This document shows positions 37,473-45,050 of a stretch of DNA of 64,000 bases, in pieces. A program made the translations under genes and the position numbers. The notes below the pieces were generated by a model, which saw only the letters and a program-made list of their open reading frames with translations, searched no databases and was not told the DNA's origin. How positions within the stretch are numbered: the first letter of the stretch is position 1; each line of letters opens with the position of its first letter. Source of the stretch: CBDFLA01 sp965248915 (lineage in GTDB: Bacteria; Pseudomonadota; Alphaproteobacteria; M2410); contig OZ252216.1 in assembly GCA_965248915.1 (NCBI GenBank), positions 2,852,001-2,916,000 of the forward strand, written 5' to 3'.

Positions 37473-38573
37473 ATGCAACCATATACTCCAGAAGCGCTAC
37501 CGCCAAGAGATCTCGACTGGGCGCAACTCATCGAGGGCTTAAGCAATGCCAACCAAGCTATTGCTCGCTATGACGGAAGGTTGGAATCACTCCACAATCC
37601 AGCAGTCCTGCTGTCACCGCTTACAATGCAGGAAGCAGTCATGTCTTCTCGCATCGAAGGTACCGTAGCAACGTTGAGTGACGTGCTAGAATACGAAGCT
37701 GGACAAACAGACATTCACCCCGAAAAAAGAGAAGACATTCATGAAATTCTAAACTACCGCACAGCGATGAATGTCGCTGTTCGAGAATTGGTATCGAGTC
37801 CTATTACCCTAAAGTTGATCAAGCGCCTGCACTTTATTCTCATGGACAGCGTTAGAGGTCGTAACAAGAGAAGGGGAGAAATTCGTGTAATACAAAACTG
37901 GATCGGCCCCAAAGATCGCCCAGTTGAAGAGGCGTATTTCATTCCCCCGATTGCTCTTGATCTCGAAAGACATCTTACCCACTTCGAAACATATGCCAAT
38001 TCTCGCCAGCCAGACGCACTCATCCAGGCGGGCCTTCTTCATGCTCAATTCGAACTACTTCACCCATTTCTCGATGGTAATGGAAGGCTCGGACGACTTC
38101 TCATCCCGCTCTTCCTATCCAAGCAGGGCGTATTGCAGTCGCCAATGTTTTACATTAGTGGCTATCTGGAAACACATCGGCAAGAATACTATGACCGACT
38201 ACAAGCCCTGTCCGAGCAAAGAGATTGGACCGGCTGGCTCAACTTCTTTCTGAAGGCCATCACGTCGCAATCAGACGAGAACTCCGGGCATATACAGGCA
38301 ATTCGCACTCTCTATGAATCGATCAAGGTCAATGCAATCGAAGAGATAAGGTCACAATATTTCATTCAAGCGATCGACACAATATTTACCCGCCCATATT
38401 TCACGACAACGCTGTTCACCGAAGAGTCAAGCATACCCAGACCAAGCGCAATCAGGTTATTGAATGCTCTTGAGGAACTTGACATCATACTTCAACTCCG
38501 GCCGGCGAGCGGGAGTCGGCCCGCCGTCTATTCATTCCCGGAGCTTCTTTACATCGCCGAACGAAACGACTGA
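37473..38573 (+). CDS. Fic-family protein (probable AMP transferase) with C-terminal winged helix
   Basis: A 366-residue protein of the Fic type with an N-terminal Fic_N domain. The inhibitory helix motif S-x-x-x-E-G (Ser58 to Gly63, within MSSRIEGT) is in the N-terminal part, making it a class II, self-inhibited Fic protein. The catalytic HPFLDGNGRLGR (His197 to Arg208) is complete. The last 60 residues look like a winged-helix DNA-binding domain (RPSAIRLLNALEELDII, then a wing). ATG at 37473 is used; a GTG at 37467 is in frame. No antitoxin gene is adjacent. It sits between duplicated host-gene ends and appears acquired. Confidence 0.92.
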   Translation: MQPYTPEALPPRDLDWAQLIEGLSNANQAIARYDGRLESLHNPAVLLSPLTMQEAVMSSRIEGTVATLSDVLEYEAGQTDIHPEKREDIHEILNYRTAMNVAVRELVSSPITLKLIKRLHFILMDSVRGRNKRRGEIRVIQNWIGPKDRPVEEAYFIPPIALDLERHLTHFETYANSRQPDALIQAGLLHAQFELLHPFLDGNGRLGRLLIPLFLSKQGVLQSPMFYISGYLETHRQEYYDRLQALSEQRDWTGWLNFFLKAITSQSDENSGHIQAIRTLYESIKVNAIEEIRSQYFIQAIDTIFTRPYFTTTLFTEESSIPRPSAIRLLNALEELDIILQLRPASGSRPAVYSFPELLYIAERND

Positions 38574-38577
38574 CCCC

Positions 38578-38799
38578 TCAAATCTCCATCGGGATTTTGG
38601 GACGGAAGAAGTTGAGGCGTAGCGCGTCAATCTTGGCGACAACTTCCGCCTCAAGCGCACCCAACGCTTCTGCATCAACAATCTCTTGAAGCTCTTGCCG
38701 ATTCTTCACGCCGAGAACGAGCGTGTCGACCCCGTCCATTTGCAAGGCATAGCGATGGGCCAGGATGGCCGGGTTTTCCCCGAGCTCTGCACACAAGGC
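38578..38799 (-). repeat. direct repeat, in-gene copy (3' end of the aldo/keto reductase)
   Basis: The partner of 37029-37250: 220 of 222 bases are the same. The limits are exact: at one end the stop codon, at the other the sequence GAGCTCTGCACACAAGGC, after which this copy continues into the rest of the gene. If the insertion arose by site-specific recombination, the crossover would lie within the repeat, most simply near that end. Confidence 0.95.
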
Positions 38800-39582
38800 G
38801 CGGTAGGGCTCAGCACGGATGTAATCCTGCATATCCGGCTCGTTGACATCCATCGACCGGTCAATTTGTGCCGTTAGTGCGCCTGCTTGCACAGCGCGAA
38901 TGCCCATGACACCCACATCATTGTTCTTCGCGGTGCGGATGATATTGCGCGGCTCCGGTGGTTCCTCATAGCGACGAATGCCGCCGGGCGAATCCATCAA
39001 GTTCGTGATCGCTTGAACGACCGCCGGCTTTGTCTCTTGTCGAAGTGCCGCCATGATGGTGGCGGGAAGGCCTGTGCCGGTAAGGCCCCAAGCGCCGATG
39101 AGCCCGCGCTCCTTCAAGTTTTCAACAGCAGGGATGAAAGCGTCTAAATAGTTCGACCACGACACCGTCCAGCGTTCTTGGGTATCACTGTTTTGCGCCA
39201 TCACATAATTGTCGGGGATGACCTGACAATGCAGGAAGAAGAGATCAACGCGGTCTTGTTTGAGGGCTTCGAAACTTCGCATGAGTGAGCGTTCAATCTT
39301 GGCCAACATGTCATCTGGCGGCAATGTGCCGGTCAGGCATTTGGTGGTGACGCACACACCCTCTGGCAACCTGCCGCCAAAGGTCTCCCCCACCACGCTT
39401 TCTGCTTCGCCGCGCCCATACATCGGCGCCAGGTCAAGGAGCGTAATGCCAGCATCAACAGCCGCCTTCACCGTTGCGACCGCTTCTGCCCGCGTCGTTT
39501 CACCCCAAATTTGTCCAAGTCCGCCACCGCCCAGCGTCAGCGCACTTACAGGGCCAAAGCCCCCAAGCTCTCTCATGTCCAT
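38578..39582 (-). CDS. aldo/keto reductase
   Basis: An intact AKR of 334 residues. GITLLDLAPMYGRGEAE holds the catalytic Asp and Tyr, KIERSLMRSFEALKQDRVDLFFLHCQ has the Lys-region and His, and the C-terminal half (ALQMDGVDTLVLGVKNRQELQE) carries the phosphate-binding loop of the cofactor site. The last 222 bases are one half of the direct repeat around the Fic gene. Its stop lies only 4 bases from the Fic stop, convergent. Substrate unknown. Confidence 0.92.
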   Translation of the reverse strand: MDMRELGGFGPVSALTLGGGGLGQIWGETTRAEAVATVKAAVDAGITLLDLAPMYGRGEAESVVGETFGGRLPEGVCVTTKCLTGTLPPDDMLAKIERSLMRSFEALKQDRVDLFFLHCQVIPDNYVMAQNSDTQERWTVSWSNYLDAFIPAVENLKERGLIGAWGLTGTGLPATIMAALRQETKPAVVQAITNLMDSPGGIRRYEEPPEPRNIIRTAKNNDVGVMGIRAVQAGALTAQIDRSMDVNEPDMQDYIRAEPYRALCAELGENPAILAHRYALQMDGVDTLVLGVKNRQELQEIVDAEALGALEAEVVAKIDALRLNFFRPKIPMEI

Positions 39583-39638
39583 GGGGTAATGTTTAGCAGA
39601 GTCCGGCGCCCAAAGGCATCAGGTCTTCACGATAATTT

Positions 39639-40289
39639 CTAACTAACGACCCCGTATTGGTCGTAAAGATCGGTCCGGTAGTAATCACGTTGCTGTTCGA
39701 GCTCGACGAGATCCTGCTGCAAATACTTGATCTCCTTTTCGAGATCATCCTCAGCTTTCGACAGCTCGACCACTTTGATCACCAACTTCATGCGGGCCAA
39801 ATCGGTCATATCCCCTTCGACGATCTCCCACTGGGTCTCTTCGATCTCATGGATGATGTCCTCAAGGTCAGACCGGTGCGACCGGATCGTGGCTTGTTGG
39901 GCAGCCACTTTCCGGTTGTATTGATAGAGTTGACGCCCCGCCTGATAAGCTGCCGAAAACACGCCGTCGCTGTCCTCAGGGCACACATTGGCGTAAGCAC
40001 CACCACGAATACCGACTTGCAGGCCATTGGGTTCGCGACAATATGTCTGAAGGCCCTCTTCGCGGCCGTCCGAATAGGCAAGGAAGTTGGGTGTCACACC
40101 ATGGGCCGCACACGCTTTGCGGTGACGCGCGATGTGATCTGCTGAACGGCCCTGAACGCCGTCCTCAAAGCCAACCGCATTCCAATCAGCGGCGACACAT
40201 TCACTCTCGCTCATAGAGGCACACGCACTCAACAAAGAGGCACCCCCCAGCATGGCAACAAGCGCAATTGACTTCAGTCCCGTCATCAT
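39639..40289 (-). CDS. DUF2799 lipoprotein
   Basis: An outer- or inner-membrane lipoprotein of about 216 residues. The signal peptide ends in the lipobox LSAC (GGASLLSACAS). The DUF2799 core follows: DWNAVGFEDGVQGR, HRKACAAHGV and YSDGREEGLQTYC. The C-terminal 80 residues are strongly charged and probably a coiled coil (IHEIEETQWEIVEGD and later KEIKYLQQDLVELEQQ). The start is MMTGLK at 40289 or 40286; upstream codons to 40313 are less likely. Function unknown. Confidence 0.82.
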   Translation of the reverse strand: MMTGLKSIALVAMLGGASLLSACASMSESECVAADWNAVGFEDGVQGRSADHIARHRKACAAHGVTPNFLAYSDGREEGLQTYCREPNGLQVGIRGGAYANVCPEDSDGVFSAAYQAGRQLYQYNRKVAAQQATIRSHRSDLEDIIHEIEETQWEIVEGDMTDLARMKLVIKVVELSKAEDDLEKEIKYLQQDLVELEQQRDYYRTDLYDQYGVVS

Positions 40290-40397
40290 CCGTACCCTTC
40301 TTATTTGAATCAAATTCGAACGGTTTCCCGTTCAAACCTGCATCAATGAGAAGTGTAGGAGGGAGGGACTAACAATTGCTTAGACTTACTTAAGAGT

Positions 40398-41654
40398 TTA
40401 ACGATACCCGCGAATATCCCAAGCACCTTCATGACCAAGCGCGAGGCGCGCGATCTTCTTTGACATGTTGTAACCACCGCGCTTGCGGCTGACGAAATCC
40501 AGGAACCCGCCAGTATTGGTAAGAATGACAATACCGTCACCGGTATCTGGATCAATGACGAAAAGACCCTGGTAGCCTGGGTTACTGCCCCAGTGCCAAT
40601 AGGTCGTGCGCTCATCAGACATATCGATGCCGATGCCCGCTGCCCAGGACGTGCGTTTGTTGATTTCAACCATCGGCGCCAACATGGCATCACGCGTTTC
40701 CACTGAAACAAGAGTGGGCTTGATGAGCTCCACCGCGAAACGCGCGAGATCATGAACCGTAGTCTCAAGGCTTGAGGCCAACATCACCTCGTTTTCTACC
40801 GAATTGATGGGAACGGTAACCCGGGACATGGCAAAAAGAGCGCTAGCGCCAATAACAAAGATGGTCAGGACGGAAAGAAAGAGACCGCGAACAAAGCCGA
40901 AAGATCTAAAGAAGAAGGCCGCACCAAAGAGAACAATAACACTGAGAATGATCAACATGGTTCTGCCACGTTTTTGATCGACCTCTTGTGCCCGGCCTGA
41001 CAACAGACCAAACACCAGATCCACATGGCCAGTCGCCATCTGTTCCGTCACCGCCGGTTGAAACCGTGCACTTGTCATATCAAGAGGCGTAAAAATTCGC
41101 TCCTCAATCCAGGCGTTCGCCGCCACGCCTGTTTCCGCTTCAATCATGGATTGGACCACATGATAGCCCTGGCCTGCATAGGAAAAGTCGGGCTCATCTG
41201 AACAGGCAGCGACAAATTCCTCTGCAAAGATATCGTTGCCAAGCCCAGCTGTGTGGGAAAGGGCCTGACCCAAAGTGGGGCGTGCGCAATCCTTCTTGAG
41301 TGTTAGTCGCGCATCCTCAATCGGGTCATTTAAGGACATGCGCCCCTCTTCGATCAGCGCAAAGGATGCGTAGGCCGCAATCATCTTGCCGTTCGACGCG
41401 GCCTGGAACTCGGTTTCCATGTCTGTGAGTTCTAGGGTCTCCATGTTCTTGACCCCAAACATCTCTACCCAAGCAATCTCACCATCGCGAATAAGCGCAA
41501 TGCCCGCGCCCGCGACATCTGCCTCCTTCATGAGGTCAGGGATCGCCGCGCGTAGCTCATCAATCGAGACAGGCTCCGCACTGGCGCCAGCAAGAGAGCC
41601 GGTAAATCCAAAGGCGAGCATCAAAGGGGTTAGAATTCTGAGAAAGAAAGTCAC
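40398..41654 (-). CDS. beta-lactamase-fold serine hydrolase with an internal membrane hairpin
   Basis: A 418-residue exported protein with a signal peptide (ILTPLMLAFGFTGSLAGASA). SNGK (Ser87 to Lys90) is the S-x-x-K motif. YAG at 159-161 stands where Y-[SA]-N is expected, so the Asn is missing, and HWG at 354-356 replaces K-T-G, as in class C-like esterases. Between them two hydrophobic helices (about 233-249 and 254-276) interrupt the fold after an Arg/Lys-rich turn. This would tether the second half of the domain to the membrane. Could be a peptidase or esterase; substrate unknown. Confidence 0.82.
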   Translation of the reverse strand: MTFFLRILTPLMLAFGFTGSLAGASAEPVSIDELRAAIPDLMKEADVAGAGIALIRDGEIAWVEMFGVKNMETLELTDMETEFQAASNGKMIAAYASFALIEEGRMSLNDPIEDARLTLKKDCARPTLGQALSHTAGLGNDIFAEEFVAACSDEPDFSYAGQGYHVVQSMIEAETGVAANAWIEERIFTPLDMTSARFQPAVTEQMATGHVDLVFGLLSGRAQEVDQKRGRTMLIILSVIVLFGAAFFFRSFGFVRGLFLSVLTIFVIGASALFAMSRVTVPINSVENEVMLASSLETTVHDLARFAVELIKPTLVSVETRDAMLAPMVEINKRTSWAAGIGIDMSDERTTYWHWGSNPGYQGLFVIDPDTGDGIVILTNTGGFLDFVSRKRGGYNMSKKIARLALGHEGAWDIRGYR

Positions 41655-41657
41655 AAG

Positions 41658-42557
41658 CTAGTCCAACGCCGCCGGAACCGGCACGCCTGCTTGGCGACAC
41701 GCGGCCACCACCGTGTTGCGCAAAAGGCAGGCAATGGTCATCGGCCCGATGCCACCGGGCACAGGTGTGATCGAGCCCGCAACGTGCTTAGCCGCCTCAA
41801 AATCAACGTCTCCGATGAGACGGGTCTTCCCTTCGCCTTTCTCTGGCGCAGGGATCCGGTTGATGCCGACGTCCAAAACGCAAGCACCAGGCTTCACCCA
41901 ATCGCCTTTGATGAGATGGGCCACGCCAACAGCCGCAACCAAAATATCAGCACTGCGGCACACTGCATCCAAATCGCGTGTGCGGGAGTGGGCCATGGTC
42001 ACCGTGCAGTTTTCATTGAGCAAGAGTTGTGCAACAGGTTTGCCAACCAGGATGGACCGGCCAACCACAACCGCGTTAAGCCCTGTGAGATCGCCGACCG
42101 CATCTTTGGCCAACATCACCGTCCCAAAAGGTGTGCAAGGCACCATCGTGTCTTGTCCGAGCAAGAGCTTGCCTGCACTCACAGGGTGCAAGCCATCAAC
42201 GTCCTTCGCGGGCAGGATGGTTTCCACCACCAGTTTCTCATCAACCTGTTTCGGCATCGGCAACTGACATAAGATGCCGTGCACCGCCGGGTCGGCATTG
42301 AGCTTTTCAACCATCGCCACCACCTCTTCATGAGGTGTGTCTTCAGGCATGGTGTGCGTCCATGAATTCATGCCCGCCTCTAAGGTCTGTTTGCCTTTGG
42401 AGCGCACGTAGACCTGGCTGGCCGGGTCCTCCCCGACGAGCACGACAGCGAGGCCGGGCGTCAGGTCATGGGAAGATTTCAATTCCGCAACGATCTCGCC
42501 GATGCGGGCCCGCAACTTTTCAGCAAAGGCCCGACCATCAATAACTCTAGCGCTCAT
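41658..42557 (-). CDS. folD: bifunctional methylenetetrahydrofolate dehydrogenase/cyclohydrolase
   Basis: One-carbon enzyme interconverting 5,10-methylene-, methenyl- and 10-formyl-THF with NADP. It has 299 residues, normal for FolD. Motifs: YVRSKGKQTLEAGM with the catalytic Lys, ILCQLPMPKQVDEK, NAVVVGRSILVGKPVAQLLL for NADP binding, and ITPVPGGIGPMTIACLLRN at the end. It overlaps the DUF167 gene by 4 bases and is followed 4 bases later by the serine-hydrolase gene, so the order yggT-DUF167-folD-hydrolase forms one unit. Confidence 0.97.
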   Translation of the reverse strand: MSARVIDGRAFAEKLRARIGEIVAELKSSHDLTPGLAVVLVGEDPASQVYVRSKGKQTLEAGMNSWTHTMPEDTPHEEVVAMVEKLNADPAVHGILCQLPMPKQVDEKLVVETILPAKDVDGLHPVSAGKLLLGQDTMVPCTPFGTVMLAKDAVGDLTGLNAVVVGRSILVGKPVAQLLLNENCTVTMAHSRTRDLDAVCRSADILVAAVGVAHLIKGDWVKPGACVLDVGINRIPAPEKGEGKTRLIGDVDFEAAKHVAGSITPVPGGIGPMTIACLLRNTVVAACRQAGVPVPAALD

Positions 42558-42868
42558 GACATCCCCTCAATCCAGGCTCGAATCTGTCTTGTCTGCTCAT
42601 CCCCGCCACCGGAAATCGCCACCACTTTGATCCGGCTGGTCTCACCTGATTGTAGCGTCAGATGAGAGGCCGGAACACCCGCTGATTTAGCAATCAGCTT
42701 GATGAGTTGCGCGTTCGCTTTACCCTTTTCTGGTGCGGCTGTCACCCGTGCTTTCAGGGCCCGCCGCCCGTCTGCTAGATCGACGATCCCCTCTATCGCC
42801 GCCCGCGATGACTTCGGCGTCAAACGCACCGTCAGAGCCAGGCCGGCCTTGGTGGTTTTGAGCGGCAT
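42554..42868 (-). CDS. DUF167 (YggU) family protein
   Basis: A 104-residue protein of the YggU/DUF167 family. Conserved segments: LTVRLTPKSSRAAIEG, LKARVTAAPEKGKANAQLIKLIAKSAGV and the ending LQSGETSRIKVVAISG. Function unknown. It is downstream of yggT by 23 bases and its stop overlaps folD's start, a common neighbourhood in alphaproteobacteria. Confidence 0.93.
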   Translation of the reverse strand: MPLKTTKAGLALTVRLTPKSSRAAIEGIVDLADGRRALKARVTAAPEKGKANAQLIKLIAKSAGVPASHLTLQSGETSRIKVVAISGGGDEQTRQIRAWIEGMS

Positions 42869-42891
42869 CGCCGTCCTTCAGAACTGGCTAT

Positions 42892-43179
42892 TTAGAATAT
42901 GTAGAAAATGACCCGCCGCAAAAACATGATCCCGATCAAGAGCACGATCGGTGACAAGTCGAGCCCGCCAATGGGAGGGATGACATTGCGGATCGGCTGC
43001 AACAGCGGCTGTGTCACCCGCGCGGTAAAGTCCGTAATGGTGCGCACCGCCTGATTGGCACGGTTGATCACATTAAATCCGATGAGCCAGGAGAGCACGA
43101 CGTCAATGATCACGATCCACACGAGAATGTCGAGCAAGAGCATAATCAGCCAAAGGATCGGGTTCGAATGAGAAGACAT
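42892..43179 (-). CDS. YggT-family membrane protein
   Basis: A 95-residue inner-membrane protein with two hydrophobic helices: ILWLIMLLLDILVWIVIIDVVLSWLIG and LSPIVLLIGIMFLRRVIFYIF. They are separated by the amphipathic segment VTQPLLQPIRNVIPPIGGLDLSP, which is the YggT signature. It is linked to membrane or osmotic functions in other bacteria but lacks a firm molecular role. First gene of the leftward folD unit, divergent from the tRNA gene. Confidence 0.93.
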   Translation of the reverse strand: MSSHSNPILWLIMLLLDILVWIVIIDVVLSWLIGFNVINRANQAVRTITDFTARVTQPLLQPIRNVIPPIGGLDLSPIVLLIGIMFLRRVIFYIF

Positions 43180-43325
43180 GAATGAGAAACTCCTTAAAAT
43201 TCCTGCGCCCGCAGAGACCTGGTCAACGCAAGATACCGGTCCGCAGGCTTACAAGCCGGGCTGTCTGTTCTCACATGTAGCGATTGAGGCGCGCCCCTGC
43301 AAGCCCACCTCTGAAAAGCACTGCC

Positions 43326-43354
43326 TTGTCAGGCGGTTGCCAGAGGGTCACAAT
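43326..43354 (+). promoter_or_regulatory. candidate promoter of the tRNA gene
   Basis: TTGTCA (43326-43331) and CACAAT (43349-43354) are 17 bases apart, and the tRNA begins 12 bases after the -10, a normal distance. Found by eye. Confidence 0.45.
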
Positions 43355-43365
43355 GATCCTGAAAT

Positions 43366-43441
43366 GGGGCCGTAGCTCAGTTGGGAGAGCGCTACGTTCG
43401 CAACGTAGAGGTCAGGGGTTCGATTCCCCTCGGCTCCACCA
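43366..43441 (+). tRNA. tRNA-Ala (anticodon CGC)
   Basis: A 76-base tRNA with encoded CCA. The acceptor stem GGGGCCG pairs with CGGCTCC with one G-U. The D-arm GCTCAGTTGGGAGAGC, the anticodon stem CTACG/CGTAG around the loop TTCGCAA (anticodon CGC, reading GCG), and the T-arm AGGGGTTCGATTCCCCT are all present. No second copy of its 3' end was seen in the following 2 kb, so it is not visibly an attachment site. Confidence 0.95.
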
Positions 43442-43459
43442 GGGATTTGGGAAAACACA

Positions 43460-43945
43460 ATGCGTCTATCACTGGCCGCCACTTTTCTTTCTTTTTTCAT
43501 CGTGGTTGCACCAAACAGCGCCAAGGCCGTTTGGTCCCCGTGGGAGTATTTTGAGGTCGGCGGCGGCGCGGCAAAGGGCGGAAGATCCGGTGTCAAAGTT
43601 GCGGACCCACGCAAAGGTCAATCTATCGCCATCATCTGTATGCCAGCCCAAAATCAATTGGTGGTCGCGATCCGCAACGGCCCAAGAGACAACAGGTATG
43701 ACAAGCAGCGAGCGGTCACCTGGCGCGTCGATCTCGCTCCCGCGGTCTCAACAACTTTCATGAATTTGGACCAAGGCGGGGCCGGCCTGTTTGATCCCAA
43801 CCAAGTTCGCACATTTATGAGCGCATTGCGCTTCGGGCGCGACAATGTCCTCATTCGAAGCAACGGCGACACCATCGAAGCTCCCTTAGATGGCTCTGCT
43901 TCTGCCATCGGCGAGTTGATTGAGGCATGCCCCCTCGTAAACTAG
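43460..43945 (+). CDS. exported protein of unknown function next to tRNA-Ala
   Basis: A 161-residue protein that I do not recognise. It has a clear signal peptide (LAATFLSFFIVVAPNSAKA). The mature part opens WSPWEYFEVGGGAAKG, followed by a strand-rich domain with two late cysteines (AIICMPAQ and EACPLVN) that could form a disulphide in the periplasm. The plan resembles small IalB-like or Inh-like beta domains, but no family motif is certain. The ATG lies 18 bases after the tRNA, so it may be read through from the tRNA promoter. Confidence 0.6.
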   Translation: MRLSLAATFLSFFIVVAPNSAKAVWSPWEYFEVGGGAAKGGRSGVKVADPRKGQSIAIICMPAQNQLVVAIRNGPRDNRYDKQRAVTWRVDLAPAVSTTFMNLDQGGAGLFDPNQVRTFMSALRFGRDNVLIRSNGDTIEAPLDGSASAIGELIEACPLVN

Positions 43946-43951
43946 CGCACC

Positions 43952-44038
43952 TCACACAAAAGGATGCGGATAATCGGGCGGGCGCCCTTGAAATTCCAAG
44001 ACGGCGGGCTTCTGGACCACCCCTTCATCTACAGTGAT
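43952..44038 (-). pseudogene. detached 3' end of a carboxyethylornithine-synthase-like gene
   Basis: Read on the minus strand this segment encodes DEGVVQKPAVLEFQGRPPDY and ends PHPFV-stop. The intact gene at 45051-46193 ends DEGVIQKPAILEFQGRAPDY, PHSFV-stop. The DNA match covers about 87 bases with roughly a dozen differences, most of them silent or conservative. As in the Fic case, the match ends at the stop codon and the copies are direct repeats. No upstream part of the gene remains. The nuclease gene lies between the copies. Confidence 0.9.
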
Positions 44039-44102
44039 CACGTCAAAAAAAGTCATACCCGATTTCCTCTATTCTCGGTCCACAAGCACCAAGCAATCAC
44101 AA

Positions 44103-44831
44103 TTACCACATTGCGTTTGGGGTCTTCTTTTGTTCGTGCAAATCCCCGCCGCTTATCCGGTCCCAGAACCGGCCGCCGACCAATTGCTCTGCGTCATAAG
44201 TGACAACAAGATATTCACCGAGATCGCCAGTTAACTCTCGATTCTCCATCTCAAAAGTCCAAAGCGACAATCTTCCTTTTGCATCTTCGGCAAGAACACT
44301 TTTGATGAATGCATGGGGAACAGGCACATCGATGCCATAGTCGTCATTCTCATCCCCAATTGTCTCCACTTTCTCTCCAAAGTAAAAGACCGGGGCTGTC
44401 AAGACATAGGTCTCAAGGATATCCTCTCGATCATTCAATACCCGCACTGCCTTCTCAAGCTCTCGCCACTTGCGTCGATTGAATTCCGGTTTTTGCGGTG
44501 ACATGTTTGACAGCAAAAAGGTTTCGCTATTTTGAATCTCCTGAATGTCTTGGTTTGCACTTGCAACAAGATGGCCGCGATCAAATCCGCTACCGCTGTA
44601 AGCACCAAGACCCGCGCGGAAACGTTTTGGTATTCTTGTTTCCGCCCGAAAGTGGTCTTGGCGTTCTACTTCTGAAAGGAGATGTTCGTTTCGATTTACA
44701 ATTTCCAGCGTCCATTTTGCTTGTCTGAAGTACCATGAATAGCCAATCGTAAAAAATCGACCCGTTAGTATCTCATCACATACGGGAGCTCCGTAACGAA
44801 GTTCAGGTTGAATCTGAAATGGATCATTCAT
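44103..44831 (-). CDS. DNA/RNA non-specific endonuclease (NUC1 family), cytoplasmic form
   Basis: A 242-residue beta-beta-alpha-metal nuclease. GFDRGHLV has the active-site Asp84-Arg85-Gly86-His87. LLSNMSPQ has the metal-binding Asn109 and EFNRRKWRELE (Asn118, Trp122) completes the family core. ATG at 44831 is used; the frame is open to 44903. No signal peptide or membrane segment is visible, so unlike secreted nucleases of this family it would stay in the cytoplasm, and no immunity gene is adjacent. Base use looks more AT-rich than the neighbours. It sits between two copies of a host gene's 3' end. Confidence 0.9.
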   Translation of the reverse strand: MNDPFQIQPELRYGAPVCDEILTGRFFTIGYSWYFRQAKWTLEIVNRNEHLLSEVERQDHFRAETRIPKRFRAGLGAYSGSGFDRGHLVASANQDIQEIQNSETFLLSNMSPQKPEFNRRKWRELEKAVRVLNDREDILETYVLTAPVFYFGEKVETIGDENDDYGIDVPVPHAFIKSVLAEDAKGRLSLWTFEMENRELTGDLGEYLVVTYDAEQLVGGRFWDRISGGDLHEQKKTPNAMW

Positions 44832-45050
44832 ATCAATTCTCTTTCGGTCATCATCGTTCAATTGCTCGTGGCCAGCCAATCGACAAACCACACATGAAAA
44901 CATCTAATAATTGTTATTCCACAGAAAAGCAACCTTCGACAATTGAGCAAACTCATTCCTATGTCAATATCAATCTAGTGAACGTGACGGCGAATGCGGG
45001 CGGAAGACATAGTAGGTTTCTACGGCACTTCAAATTTCACGATCCCAGAA

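Noticed and set aside
43366..43441. tRNA-Ala as attachment site of the nuclease insertion
   Set aside because: No second copy of the tRNA 3' end was found in the following 2 kb, and the duplicated sequence belongs to a protein gene.
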